From: Eopsaltria australis
Lineage: Eukaryota; Chordata; Aves; Passeriformes; Petroicidae
Reading direction: 5' to 3'
Length of the DNA stretch: 64,000 bases
Assembly (NCBI GenBank): GCA_034509425.1
Contig: JAVTVJ010000566.1
Span: forward strand, 434,001-498,000
Shown here: piece after piece, positions 13,811 to 25,920 of the stretch
Layout: every line of letters begins with the position of its first letter
Numbering within the stretch: the first letter of the stretch is position 1
The notes under the pieces: generated by a model
What the model was told of the DNA's origin: nothing
Seen by the model: only the letters and a program-made list of their open reading frames with translations
Databases searched by the model: none
Position numbers and translations under genes: made by a program

Positions 13811-14640
13811 TTTTTGAAATCATTCTCTAGGCCCTTGATAAGGGAAAATTAGGAGTGCATTAAAAAATAATCCCTGCATTAAATTAGTTTAACAATGATT
13901 TAAAGACAATCTTCTAAATAAAAATATTATTTTTTAGGAATGAGTGTTTTAGGTTGTTCTTCTGGTGGATGTCAGGCTTAGGGCAGAGCCTGACTCGTGG
14001 TTCTGGATGGTCAGAGCTGCCAGCACGAGGCTGTTGGGCTGCATTTGGCTGAGCAGGGTTTAAGCAGTGAGGTCTAACTCCACACAGCTCTGCCAGCAAA
14101 GCTGAGCCCAAGCTTCCTTGGGGGCAGCCGTGACAGAGGACTCTGGTGTTTGGTTGCTTTAATGGTCTGAAGAGCAAAGTGGTTTTTATTACTAGACCTG
14201 TTTTCCTGAGCATTTGCATGATCTTTAAGTTGGAAATTAATACTGTATCAAATGTACTTTGGAAATTCTGACTTTGTTGAAAATTGAGGAGTACTGTGGC
14301 TGTCTCATCTTCCTTTTAGGTCTTTGTCCTGACCTTTTGAGTTCTCTGCACTTTGGCAGCATTCACACAATCCATCCAATGCCTCAGACTGTAGCTGTAG
14401 CTGCCTGTCATTTTCCAAGAAGCATTTTCAGGGTGTGATGCAGATCCATCATTTACAAAGGGCTGTTTCCATCCCAGCTTTCACTCTTGTGTGAAATCTG
14501 TTTTCTCTGGGTCAAAACTTCGAGAGCAGGATGGAGTGAGGGACAGTAAATGGTGATGAGAGAAGGTTACTAGTGAGCAGAATTTTGGTTCCTAGGGCAA
14601 ATCTTGGCATTGAGATGTTCCTGCTCAGGAGAGGAGTTCA
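13811..14640. other. Unique non-coding stretch
   Basis: No gene or repeat is recognised. The reverse 101-codon open frame at 13,914-14,219 resembles no known family. Confidence 0.5.
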
Positions 14641-14810
14641 TAGAATCACAGGATGCCAGAATGGGGCAGGGACACCTTCCACCATCCCAGGCTGCTCCAA
14701 GCCCTGTCCAACCTGGCCTTGGGCACTTCCAGGGATCCAGGGGCAGCCACAGCTTCTCTGGGCACCCTGTGCCAAGGCCTCAGTGCCCTCCCAGGGAACA
14801 ATTTCAATTT
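14641..14810 (-). mobile_element. CR1 LINE fragment with internal deletion
   Basis: The copy opens with the CR1 terminus in reverse ('tagaatcacagg'), jumps directly to 'ggggcagggacacc', and so has lost about 50 bases present in the copy at 23.8 kb. It then follows the standard sequence to 'gcaccctgtgccaagg', where similarity fades. Confidence 0.93.
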
Positions 14811-17195
14811 AATTTCAGTTTTCTCTGCTACCCAAATGGCTGCTTGGTGTCCGGTACCTTCACCAGAGAAGATTTTCTTCACAACCTTCCTGTCTTTCCT
14901 TCCCAGCTCTCAGTCCTTTGCAGAGAAATGCAGGCCTGACAATTCCCAGTCAAAACTTCCTCTGTAAGGAAATGGGGTTGCTTAAAGAATTAGGAAATGC
15001 CTGTGAGAGACTCGGTCTCCCCCTGCTCTGTGACAGGGATGGACACCTGGACAGGGCAAGGAGTCCCACTTTGTGCCACCCTGAACTGGTGCCTCGTGTT
15101 CCCCCTGCTCTCCAGCCATGCTGAACTGGCAAACACAGCAATCCAGAGAGAGCTGGCCAAGAGCTCCATTTCCCAGGAAGCTGGAAGGGACAGTGGAAAG
15201 CCACAACCTCTTTGTGGCTGCTCTTGCTGTAACAAGTGGATGTTCCATGTGCCAGCTGGAGATGAACTCACCCTGAGAGTTTGGGGATGTCCCTGCGGGT
15301 AGAGCTGTCCCTGAGCACAGCCCTGGGCTGTGTCCTGCCTGGGGGAGCTGAAACACCTTCCACTGCTGCTCTCACTGTACTTTTTAGTACCTTGCATGTA
15401 CCTTTTAAAACTCTTTTCCTCTTGGAACAACGTCAGGAGAGTTATTTTTTTCATATGCCCCGTTACTTGATTTCTTCACTTCATTTACAGCAAACCCTTG
15501 AGGAGTTAAGCAGATGAGGAAAACCTGCAGGATATGGAAGCTATTTTTTTAATTTTTGGTGCTGATTTTAAAAGAAAAGACATTTGGGCAAATATCAATA
15601 CTTGTACAGAGACTCTTTCAGGTACTAGAAGTCTGCAACTGTCTCTGTTTCAGAGGCAAATAAAATTTGCCCTTTTTTTCCTAAGCCAGGTTGAATTAAT
15701 TGGAAAGAAATTTACCCGTTATTTCTGACTGATTCAGATGGGCTTAGGAAGGCGATTTTGAAGGCTGGTAATTCTGAGAGGGGAATAGGATGGCATTTTG
15801 CATGAAATATCTAAATTATTATTGGTGATTACAATATCCAAGCCAGGCTGATGAGCTTGGTGCAAGGCCATCACTCAGCAATCTGCAGCAGCTCACTGAG
15901 CAGTTTGTGCTTTATTGGTGACTTTGGGTAACAGTGTGAGGGAAAGAAGACTTGCAGAGCACACAGAAATGGCTGTAAAGAGGGAGGAGACAATGAAAGC
16001 TGCCATGGTCATGATGAAGCTTTGCAGAGAACCTTTAAACTCCTCAATTATCACATTTATTCCCACACTCTTGCGCTGCAGTGTCCAGGATGTGCTGCTT
16101 TAGACACTCACGGTGACAAAGTGTGGAAAGCCACCACAGCCATGGTGACTCTGGGCTGCCTTTGTGAGGATGAGGGAGCTCTTGGCTCTTTGGGAGGTGC
16201 TGCTGCTCAGGGCTCGGACAGTGCCCTGCTTTTCCAGGCAAATGGTGTCAAACACTCCCTGCAACCCACAGAGCAAATCAACTTGTGTGGGACTCCCTCC
16301 TCCAAGAGGCCTTTTCAATTCATTTGATTGGAGTTGGAGGGAGATGAGGAGTTTTGAACTCAGTGCCTGCTTTTTCTTATATATATGGAGAGTCTGTCCT
16401 CTTCCTCTGGCTGCTGTTGAGGGGTTTATCTTATCTATTTTATTCTCATGTATTGCTAGATAAGAAGCAAAATGTGTTGCATCTGATATTTTCAAATCAG
16501 AGAGCAAAGAGTAAATATTTAATGTGATAAACAAGTATAAATACTGAATATAATGGGTTTGGATTTTTCCTCAGGATTTTTTGACTGCAGTTATTTAGAC
16601 GCCCTCCTGGAAGGCTTCAATATGGATGGTGCTGCAGGATGGTGCTGCTCCCTCCCAGCAGAATAATGCATATTTTAAAGTGTCACTTCTGCAATGATAA
16701 TGTATAGCTGCTGACAAATGTACCCCTTTTGTTCCCAGAGTAACAAGTGGTTACGTTGGTATCCTACTTATCCTCTCTGAAAATAATGAAAAATATACTT
16801 GCAAATCTAATTTACCTGCTGTAGAAGACAATGCTGAGAGCACCTGTCTTTCTCCCACCACTGAACACCTGCTGGGAGGGTTTGTGCATCAGCTTTTCCC
16901 CCTGAAGAGTTGTCTGTATTTTACTTTTCTTTCGATGTGCAGCATCCCTGCCTCCCAAAAGACGAGTGTCGCTCTGCCCTGAGAGCGTGGGTGTGCCATT
17001 GTGCTCCCTCTGATCCACAGCTCCAAGAGCATTCCTGCTGCTGAACCGTTGTCTGATTTTCCCACCTGCTCTTTCCTTAATTGCCATAAACTCCAGAATC
17101 ACACCAGCACAAGGCTGGGTTAGCAGCTCAGGGCAGGGCTTTAAACACCAGCATGTGAATGTGGTTCTGGAAGTGCCTTTTAGAACTCCTGAGCT
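14811..17195. other. Unique non-coding stretch
   Basis: No gene is recognised. Part of 14,960-15,360 is moderately GC-rich and open in several frames on both strands, but no peptide is family-like and no exon boundaries are convincing. Confidence 0.5.
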
Positions 17196-17350
17196 TCCTG
17201 GGCTTGGGAGGGACCTTAAAGTCCGTCCAGTTCCACGGCAGGGACACCTTCCACCATGCCAGGGTGCTTCAAGCCCTGTCCAACCTGGCCTTGGGCACTG
17301 CCAGGGATCCAGGGGCAGCCACAGCTTCCCAGGGCTCCCCACCCAACCTG
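17196..17350 (-). mobile_element. CR1 LINE fragment
   Basis: This is a reverse-oriented CR1 tail, recognised by 'gggagggaccttaaag', 'cagggacaccttccacc' and 'gatccaggggcagccacag'. It lacks the last bases of the terminus and ends at about 17,350. The reverse 176-codon open frame that overlaps it (16,812-17,342) begins in this repeat and is not a gene. Confidence 0.92.
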
Positions 17351-17499
17351 CCCTGTTGTCTCCTGCCTGCTGTGGGTGGTTTTTTTCTTCCCTCAGAAAT
17401 AACTCCCAGGATCAGGAGCTGAGACTTGTAACATGCCTGTGTTGGTCTCTCCTTTGGTGCAGTGAGAAGTGTTAAACTCACAGAGTTTGGGTCACTTCC

Positions 17500-17660
17500 T
17501 TGGGTGAGCCTGGCCTGTTAATGCTCATGCATAGAAATTCCTGCATTATTACGTTTTTAGCATTATCGCGTATCAGTTCCGCTTTGGTCCTGCCGAGCAT
17601 GAAGGCTAATCCAGATCCCAAAAGCAAGTAAATGCCAAGGAAAAAAATTGACATTTACAG
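17500..17660. promoter_or_regulatory. Candidate conserved non-coding element
   Basis: Five CpGs fall within about 50 bases (17,551-17,595) of otherwise AT-rich sequence, next to 'ctcatgcatagaaattcctg', which contains an octamer-like 'atgcat' word. It is not CR1, although CR1 copies flank it on both sides. Constraint is inferred only from retained CpGs. Confidence 0.3.
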
Positions 17661-17882
17661 CAAAACCTTCTATGCAAATTGTTTGTTTCATCCAAGCATG
17701 GAGCTGGATTAAAAATTGCTTTTAAAATCCTGTTGCAGCTGGCTACTCAAATAATGCTTTGGGAATGTTGACAAGGACTTGGGTGCTCAAACGATGCCTG
17801 GGGACAGGTGGCCCCTGCTGCTTGATGGGCTTCTGAAAACCACTTAAAGTTGAAAATTTGCAGAAAGAATTGAAGATTAAGT

Positions 17883-17975
17883 GCACTGGTACAGGTTACC
17901 CAGAGAGGCTGTGGCTGCCCCATCCCTGGAAGCATCCAAATCCAGGTTGGATGAGGTTTGGAGCAACCTGGATTT
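17883..17975 (+). mobile_element. Old CR1 LINE fragment
   Basis: The segment matches the CR1 stretch 'ggttacccagagaggctgtgg ... ccatccctggaagcatcc ... ccaggttggatgagg ... ggagcaacctgg' on the + strand. It has the 'ccatccctgg' form rather than 'ggatccctgg' and lacks the terminus. This points to an older subfamily than the copies at 14.6, 19.0 and 23.8 kb. Confidence 0.88.
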
Positions 17976-18169
17976 GTCTTACACATCTCTGTGTGAGGTA
18001 GAGGCTGGATCCCAATTTCCCTCCTCTCTCCTTGGGCTTTTGGCATCCATTAGGAGCTCAGAAACCGCGCTTTGTTCCTTTTGTCTTTATCATTTTTCTC
18101 TCAAATAGTTTTCCTCCAGAACTTTACTTCCATTATTTCCATATATATTTGAAATTTTTGCCCTCTAGC

Positions 18170-18560
18170 TGAAATTTTTACAGCGCCTAAATCAAAATGG
18201 CCCCATTATAAGCTTATAGCCAGTTTGGTAATGTAACAAGTTAATATTGTTATATAAACATGTTTCTTGCAAGAAAATTTGTTTTGAGCGAAACCATATG
18301 CACATGTTAATGGGAAATATTTTTCACACTTCTGCTTTTTTGCCATTCTTTGTATTTGTCTCAATACTTATTAATAGCATCCCTCTGAAACTTCTCTGAT
18401 GAGACCATAAGCAGATTTTTTTAAGCTGTAACTGGAGTACAATTTTAAATATCTTGGATGTGATTCCAAACAGAGCTGTATGAGAGTAAAATAACATGCA
18501 GTCCCTGATTGATCATACAGCTATAATTATACTTGGGGACTGATATTATATAAACCACTG
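18170..18560. promoter_or_regulatory. Candidate AT-rich conserved element
   Basis: Unique AT-rich sequence carries 'agcgcctaaatcaaaatgg', 'gttttgagcgaaacc' and 'atatgcacatgttaatggg', with several ATTA-type homeobox cores. The call rests on appearance only and is weak. Confidence 0.22.
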
Positions 18561-19040
18561 GAGCAAAGCTCCCTCAATAGATAAACTCTCATTCACTGTT
18601 TTATGTGTAAATCAGTCCATAAAGAACTTCTCACTGTGGAGCTTCTGCTGGGGAACTTGATGTAATGGTCTTTATTTGAGTTCACATTGTGTTCTTTGGA
18701 GAGGTTGCAGTACTCATTTGGACTCTTTCCCACCTTTTTCCTACGGTGAAGCAGTTGCAATACTTTTGGGGAGGTTGAAGTTGTGAATTTTGACAGGTTT
18801 GAGGTAACCTCCATTACTTTCCAACGTGACACTGTGTTTTGTTTATCCTGTAAATCATGTCTCTGAGGAAGATCTGCTTGGCAAGCAGTGCTTCCTGGAG
18901 CTCAGTGCCTCACACCTCAGTTTTCTGGGAAATTCAGTGCAGATGATTGTTTAGCTGTCAGCATTGGCTGGCCACTTGATTTAAAAAATCCTGCTTCATC
19001 ATCAAGAGATTTCTGACCAACCTACAGGCAGTGGATCATG
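18561..19040. other. Unique non-coding stretch
   Basis: No feature is recognised. Confidence 0.5.
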
Positions 19041-19410
19041 GATTAGGAATAGTTTGGGTTGGGAGAGACCCTAGAGATCATCTCATTCCACCCCCTTGCC
19101 ATGGCCAGGGACACCTTCCACTCTCCCAGGCTGCTCCAAGCTCTGTCCAGCCTGGCCTTGGACACTGCTAGGGATCCAGGGGCAGCCACAGCTTCTCTGG
19201 GCACCCTGTGCCAGGGCCTCCCCACCCTCACAGGGAAGATTTTCTTCCCAATCTCATCTAAACCTGCCCTCCTTCAGTTTAAGGCCTTTCCCCCTTGTCC
19301 TGGCACTCCAGACCCTTGTCTCAAGTCCTCCTCCAGCTCTCCAGGAGCCCCTTTAGACACTGGAAAGGGCTCTGAGCTCTCCCTGGAGCCTTCTCCAGTC
19401 TGTCTCCATA
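19041..19410 (-). mobile_element. CR1 LINE fragment
   Basis: This reverse-oriented CR1 tail of about 370 bp has the full run of landmarks: 'agtttgggttgggaga', 'atctcattccacccc', 'cagggacaccttccact', 'gatccaggggcagccacag', 'gggcaccctgtgccaggg', 'cccaccctcacaggga', and further inside 'tcagtttaaggcc' and 'ctccctggagccttctcc'. It is fairly intact and therefore relatively young. Confidence 0.95.
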
Positions 19411-22400
19411 GGAGAGGTGCTAACTGACTGTTTTTTGCTCTGTGTGGTTGTGTGAAAAGGGAGGGATGTTGTCCCATGTAAGGCCATGTTTTATGTCACT
19501 GTTTTATCCCAGCCTCACTTCTCTGGGGAGGGAATCAGCTCAGAGTCTCCCCCCCCCCCCCCCCCATTTAAGCAGTAACTTTAGGGTTTATTTTTACAGG
19601 TTTTTATTGTATTGTGTTGTAATAAATCTCCTGCTTTAATGTCCAGTTTTAGTTTGAAAGGTCTTTTCACCATTCTCCATGGCTGCCCCACCTCAGTTGA
19701 CCAGGAGGAACATTGCCCCTTCCTTGGCTCTGCTGTGCTGCTGCTGCTTCTTTTTCCTTTTCCCATTCCCTGGAGAGCTCTGCTGTGCCCACTGCAGGGA
19801 GAACAGCTCTGCTTCCCAGAACTCCACCAGATTTTTCTGAACAGCAAAGGCCTCCTGTATTATCTCGTAGTGGCTTAGTTTTCATGTGACTCCTTTGTGG
19901 GACGCAGTTTGGAAAGCCCACAAATATCTATTGGATTTTAATAGCTGCAAATATATGGATTTTCCCTTGTCCATGTGCATGCAGCAGGTCATGGGCCATG
20001 ACTTCCCTTTGCCAAAAAGGAAAGCTGAATTTCCTCCCTTTTTTATGAATAAAATATATTTATGTGTTTATCACTAGATGCAATAATGTCTTTTTATTTT
20101 CCTGGTATAGATGCCAGAATTACTCATCTGTATTACTCCTATATCTGCTATAAACTAAAAAAAAAGAGAAAATAATGACCCTCCCACCTGCCTCTGCTGC
20201 TCCAATCATCTGCACTGGATAAATATTCCCTGTCTCCTGTCCAGTGGCAGCTGCTGCCTCTCTACAGCAGCTTCTTCCAGACCAAATTTCCTCATTGCAT
20301 GTTACACACAAACTTATTTTCATAATATCATTATTGTGCCAAAATGTGCCCTCAAGCTTTAAAATATCTTTAGCTTCCTGGGTTTAATCTTTTGGATTTT
20401 ATACTTTTCATACCTAACAGATTTTTTTCACAAATTCCTCCTCCTCCTGTATTTCTTTTTAATCTTGTTTTTCCGTGCAACACCCCTTTGTCTTTTTTCC
20501 CCCCTGCCAAGTTTCTGCCCAGATGGAGAGTTTTATATGTTCTTAGCTGTCAGGTTTTATTGTGCAGGGTTTTTAGCAGCAAGGTCAGTCCACAGGAAGT
20601 TCTGTTATTCCTAATGAAGGATAGGTGGCACTCTTGTTATTTTTGTTTGGTTCCTGAAATATATCAGGTGTATATGCACTGTCTCAGATTTCTTTTTATA
20701 GAGTAAGTGCTTTAGAGAGTGTTCTTGAACAAGAAGAGGATTTGATTTTATTATTTTTTTTAATGTGAACACGTACTTCAGTTGCTTGAGTCTGTGGCTG
20801 GATCTCAGTACTCTCTGGGAAGAGAAAATGTTATTTTTATGAAGACCTTAAGAGGAAGAGTGCTCACCTATATGGCACTGCCTCATTTTACATGTAAAAT
20901 TTAGAGGTTTTTTTCTATTTTCTCACTATTTCATAAGGCAAAGCAGAAAGCCAACAAAGCCTTTAATGTAATATAAACTCCAGTTATTAATACCTATATA
21001 CTTCGTATTTTCTTGTTTTGGATTTGAAGCAGAGGCTTAAGCTGGCATGGTAATCCTAGCACTGCATGTTAGCAAGTCCTAAACAGTCCAGAGAGCCTTT
21101 ATTCCTTAAAGCATGGGAGTAAATCTGCCTTGTCCTAATTCTATCAATTCATTGTAAAATTAGGCAATTTTGTACCTTTGAGTGTTTTCTCTCATGCCCT
21201 AAAAATCCTGAAGCCTGGTCCAGTGCATGCTGGTGGAGGAATGATGTGCTTGGGGTTTTCTGGAGCTCTAAAGGAAGGTTGGAGCTTTAAAGTTCAGCTC
21301 CCTGGAATGTTTTCCCTGCTCAGGAACAGGTTCCATGGAGGTGTTTTAACCCTGATGCTCAATCACCGTAAATCAGATCAATATTGTTGCCCCCTAGGCT
21401 GAGATTCCTCTGGCTGAGCCCAACCTCTCTGGTGCCCTCAGCCCTGTTCCTCTGGATCCACCTCTCAACCCATGGATTCTGTTCCAGCTCTTCCCTGAAA
21501 GGTGCCCCATGGCTGAAAGGATGAGCAGAAACGAGAAAAGTTTCCATCCTGCCTCTGTCCAAGAGTGTGAATCTCTTCCACATGAACATCTAGACACTGA
21601 GTATTTTGGGGCATTTTCTGACCATGCAAACATCTCTGTGATGGGATCATGGCTTCACCAGGGCCACAGACTCTTTCCAGGGAATTTCTCAGCTGAACCT
21701 CTCTAAGCAAAGCCATTCCCAAGCTCTGAATCTCCTGTAAATCTGCTTTGGTCGTGTGGTTCAAACAGAAAGTTAAACAGGTAAAGTGAAAAGGAAAGGA
21801 GATGTTGAATCCAGAAAAACCCAAAAAAACCCCAAGCACTTGTGTGGATTTCACTGGACATTTCATTATAGGTGTTACTCCCTAAGCACAGCATAATTTG
21901 CTTTGTGAGTTTTAATATATATTTTTAAACTTTAATTTTAGTTAAGTACAGTTTAGATTTCTGGACTTGACTCTATGCTGGTGTGGCATGAACTTAGATG
22001 AAAGCAAATCTCTCTTGAAAGAGTTTCCAATCTAATTTAAATTTTAGGTATCTTCCCTTTAAACTATTTTGTTAGTAGATATTCACTGGGGAAAGAGTGA
22101 TTGATTTTAATTTTCATGATTGATTGGATTATGGAATTAAAACTTAATTGAACAAGTTATTTTGTTTTATTGGTTGAAGGAACATAACTCGGCAGTTTAT
22201 TTTGCAGTTCATATTTTTGGTGCCATCTCATGTAACACGGGCTCCTGTATTACTCATCCCTCTCTTCTCCTGCAAACTCTTTTGGATTTTTTTCTCTTTT
22301 TAATTTCAATACCCTGGAGTGTTTGAATTGAAGAGTCTCAAATAAAAATCTATTTTGGGGCAGGAAGTTTTCTGGATGTTTTGGATAACATTTACTTTTA

Positions 22401-23610
22401 CTTTCCAATGCCAAATCATCTTTCAAGCTGATGCCATTAAGGCAGAGAATTTTGAGGTTTGTGTAATAATACAAGTCCCAACTGGTGGCAGTTATTGAAG
22501 TTAACACTTTTTGCCCAACTGTGGGAGTACCAGCATCTTTGAGAGATTCCAATTTTGGTTCTTATTTATGCTTTGACATTTAATGTCCTTGACATTCTGA
22601 TTATTTTACACCTACCTAATTTCTTCTAGCTCCAGGGATAATGACAATATTTTAAGCATCTTTGAAGTGTAGCTGTGTGTTATTGAGCAGGTGCAATGCT
22701 ACAAATGGAAGGAAAAAGTCCCTGAACTATTTCTGGAATCATTGTTTTTTTTTTGTGTTGCATATCTCAGGGTCAGGTAGAGTTCCTCACCAGCTTAGTC
22801 TGGTTGCCAGTATTAGCTTTGTTAATATTTTTATATACTTTTATTTAGCCATATATTGATCTGTGTGTGTGTAGATGTAAATAAATCACAAAATGTGGAC
22901 TGGGTGCTCACATGGTGTCCTTTGTGATCTAGAGGTGAGGCATTAGAGAGAGAGTTTTCCAAGTTGTTACTGGGGATTTATATTTTTTCTAAATGCTGAC
23001 TTAAAATGGGCTGTAAAATAACAAAGTACAAAATTCAGCCCTTTAAACTGAGCTCATGTGTCACATCTTTAGTGTAGAACTTAGAAGTGCCCTGTGTCTT
23101 GGTTTATAGATAATTGGGATATAACCTGAGAAATGAAAACATGTGGGAAAAAAATTACCCAGATGATTGTAAGTGTACTCTGTGTAAAGTCTTTACTCTC
23201 CCTTTGCAAAGTCATTTTATTAATCTTTTGGAGGTGTATTCCCATTTATTATGTGGTTCCCTGCAGTCATGTCAGGTTTTAGGCTCTTTTGAAAAGGTTG
23301 AAGTGGTTATCAGGGAAAGATGGAGCAGAGTGAAAATGGTGGAAAACCAAGTTTTTCAAAGAAATGCAGCTGGTGGCCACAAATTCCTTTTTCATGTCCT
23401 GGGGATCTGGTGTTGCATTTGACTATTGACTACAAGAAGAATGATGAAGAAAAGTTAAAATATTTTATTTTACAGACCCATGTGGATAGTTTTAAAATAC
23501 TTACCCAAGTCCTCCCAAAACAATCTCCATGCCCCAGCAGAGGGTCCTTGAAGCAGCCCTGATTGAATGGGTTATAAGAAAAATTTTTAAAATTCCTTTA
23601 TTTTGCAATC
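19411..23610. other. Unique non-coding stretch
   Basis: No gene is recognised. The region is mostly AT-rich. It contains the C17 tract at 19,549, and the open frames on either strand have no family-like features. Confidence 0.5.
19549..19565. repeat. Homopolymer C17
   Basis: Seventeen consecutive C lie between 'cagagtct' and 'attt'. The exact length is uncertain in any assembly. Confidence 0.97.
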
Positions 23611-23624
23611 TTGCCACCTGGTGG
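23611..23624 (-). promoter_or_regulatory. CTCF-like motif
   Basis: On the minus strand the site reads CCACCAGGTGGCAA. This fits the vertebrate CTCF core (CCA-S-Y-AG-R-K-GGC-R-S) at all but the last position. It lies in unique sequence about 200 bases before a CR1 copy. Binding is an inference; a 14-base match can occur by chance in 64 kb. Confidence 0.4.
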
Positions 23625-23815
23625 TACAGCCTGATAATAAATATTTGGTTAGAAACCTGTTCCAAAAGTCATATTTTCTTTGATAGGTGAGAGTGGAATT
23701 TAAGACTGGATCCTAAGTAGATTCCTGTTTTCAGCAGGGAAATTCAGAGTGTTCTTCCCTCACTGTCAGTGCCCTGTGTTGGGGCAGTGCAAGGCTGGGC
23801 ATCCCTCAGCATCAA

Positions 23816-24520
23816 ATATCACAGAGTCACATCAGAGAGTGGCTTTTGGGTTGGAAGGGACCTTAAAGATCATCTCATTCCAACCCCTGCCATGGGCAGG
23901 GACACCTTCCACTGTCCCAGGCTGCTCCAGCCTCGCCTTGGGCACTGCCAGGGATCCAGGGGCAGCCACAGCTTCTCTGGGCACCCTGTGCCAGGGCCTG
24001 CCCTCCCTCACAGGGAGCAATTCCTGCCCAATATCCCATCCATCTCTGCCCTCTGGCAGTCTGAAGCCATTCCCTTTTGCCCTGTCACTCCAGGACCTTG
24101 TAAATCCTCTCTCTCCATCTTTCCTGCAGCTCCTTCAGGCCCTGCAAGGTCACACTGAGGTCATCCCAAACTTCTCCTTTCCAGGCTGAACAACCCCAGC
24201 TGTGCCAGCCTTTCCTCCCAGCAGAGCTGCTCCATCCTCTGATCCCCCTGGAGCCTCCTCTGGGCTCTCTCCAGCAGCTCCAGGTCCCTCCTGTGCTGGC
24301 CCAGGGCTGGGGCAGCTCTGCAGGTGGGGTCTCACCTGAGGGGCAGAGAGGCAGAGTCCCCTCCCCTGCTGCCCACTCTGGGGGTCAGCCCAGGGCAGAG
24401 GGGGCTCCTGAGTGCCAGCACACACCTGGAGCATGCCCAGCCTCTCATCCACCAGCACCTCCCAGTCCTTCTCCCCAGGACTGCTCCATCTGCTCATCCC
24501 CCAGCACCCACTGATCTCCA
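23816..24520 (-). mobile_element. Long CR1 LINE fragment, about 700 bp
   Basis: Reverse-oriented. It starts at the CR1 terminus ('atcacagagtcac ... ggttggaagggacc'), passes through all the landmarks of the 3' tail, and continues into the upstream portion: 'ctccaggctgaacaacccc', 'ctcctctgggctctctcc', 'caggtggggtctcacc', 'accagcacctcccagtcc' and 'tctccccaggactgctcc'. The order matches the CR1 consensus without large deletions. The many overlapping open frames here are repeat shadows. Confidence 0.96.
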
Positions 24521-25820
24521 CAGACATGAGGGAAGGGAAAGTCTGGGGACATTGTGTGGTCGTGGAACACTTCACAGTAAATTCGAAATGTAGTTTCCAA
24601 AGGAATGGTGTCCGTGTCCTGGAAGTCCCAGATTAAATTATACAGACTGAACTGACCTAAGGTATGGTAAGAGTATTCAAGGGTTGTTGTTCTACCTAAA
24701 ACAAGTCCTACAAATGCCAGCAATGTGGAGCCCAAATGTATTTGGATAGTTTAAATGTTCGTTTGGGCACGAGGTGGAGACTGAATAAAGCCCATGACGT
24801 GCAAAACCTGGCAGAGCTGACACTTAGTGGCAGGAGCAGGGGGAAGCTCACTCCTTTATGCTAATCCAAGGCGAAGCAGACGTGGTCTTGCTGGTGTCTG
24901 CAGGGAAATCCTCATTTATAATGAAAGATGTTTTCACATGGTGTTCAAAGGGCCTTAAACAATCCAGTTTTTACAAGCTGAATCCAAACATGATTTACTG
25001 AGGGGTGTGATGAATTGATCATTAGCTGGAACTTACAAGTCTGAAGTGGGTTTTTGCTCTCCCAGGAGTGTCCCCTCTGGCTCTGCCATATGCTGTGGTT
25101 TGTCACGAGATGTAATTCTGTGTCTTGGGTCAAAAATGGCACAGGAATGGAGCCTTTTTGGTTCCCTTTAAAAACCAGAACATGAAAAATGGGTTTCTTT
25201 TTGTCTGTCCTTGTGCTGGAGTGGGGATGAGTTCCCACATGGAACTCTTGCATCCAGTCCAAGGAGGGCCTCTCCCTGCAGAGCTGCTGCCTGGCATTCC
25301 CTGTGCCCTCCTGAGCATCTCTGGTGAAACCAGCCAGAATATCACTTACTCACAGTGACATCCCCATGCTGACCTCCAGAACTCTCAATTATTCCCTTCC
25401 AAGTTCTTATGTCATGCAAAAACCAGGGCAATGTCTCCCCTCTGCTCCTGCCCTCTCTGCCAGCCTTTCCCCCTCACGCAGTCACTGAATTTTCAGTCTC
25501 CAAAAACATTAAAAACAACATTTATTTACAAATCTGAGAGGCCAGAGGGCTACAGCTCTGATAAATGGATAAGAAGGGATATCATTGGGACTGAGGCCTG
25601 TAGTTTCAAGCTTTTAATTCACATCTTTGGTCACAGAGTTGGAACTTTTTAATCACTTTATTTTACTGCAAAATGTCCCTAACTGTTTATGACACTGGCT
25701 GTTTGCTCTTGGATCTGTTTCTCCTGTGGGGTATCCTTTAGATCAATCCTTGTTTGTTCTATTAATTTGCTTAATTCTCTGGGGTTTGTCAAGTCTAATT
25801 ATCTTCTTTCTTTCTTCCAG
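24521..25820. other. Unique non-coding stretch
   Basis: No gene is recognised. A few CpGs lie near 24,760-24,890 ('gttcgtttgggcacgagg', 'catgacgtgc', 'ggcgaagcagacg'), which could mark a short conserved patch. Confidence 0.45.
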
Positions 25821-25920
25821 TTTTGAAATCAAGATTGATTAGCCAACACGAGAAGACCCAGCTGGTTATGTGACTCAGAGCCCTGTTTATGAAGCACTCG
25901 CTCGTTTTTACAAGACAACT
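25821..25920 (+). other. Candidate 100-bp untranslated exon
   Basis: A pyrimidine-rich tract ending 'cttctttctttcttccag' (AG at 25,819-25,820) precedes the interval, and a full-consensus donor 'gtaagt' starts at 25,921. All three forward frames contain a stop, so it cannot be an ordinary internal coding exon. An ATG at 25,889 starts a frame that stays open to the donor (10 codons plus 2 bases), so a translation start near the 3' end of a leader exon is possible. Three CpGs occur in the 100 bases. It might be an upstream leader exon of the gene whose CpG island lies at 56.6 kb, or a lncRNA exon. RNA evidence is lacking. Confidence 0.38.

Noticed and set aside
16812..17342. Minus-strand open frame of 176 codons
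   Set aside because: It starts inside a CR1 fragment and continues into unique sequence without any family-like features.
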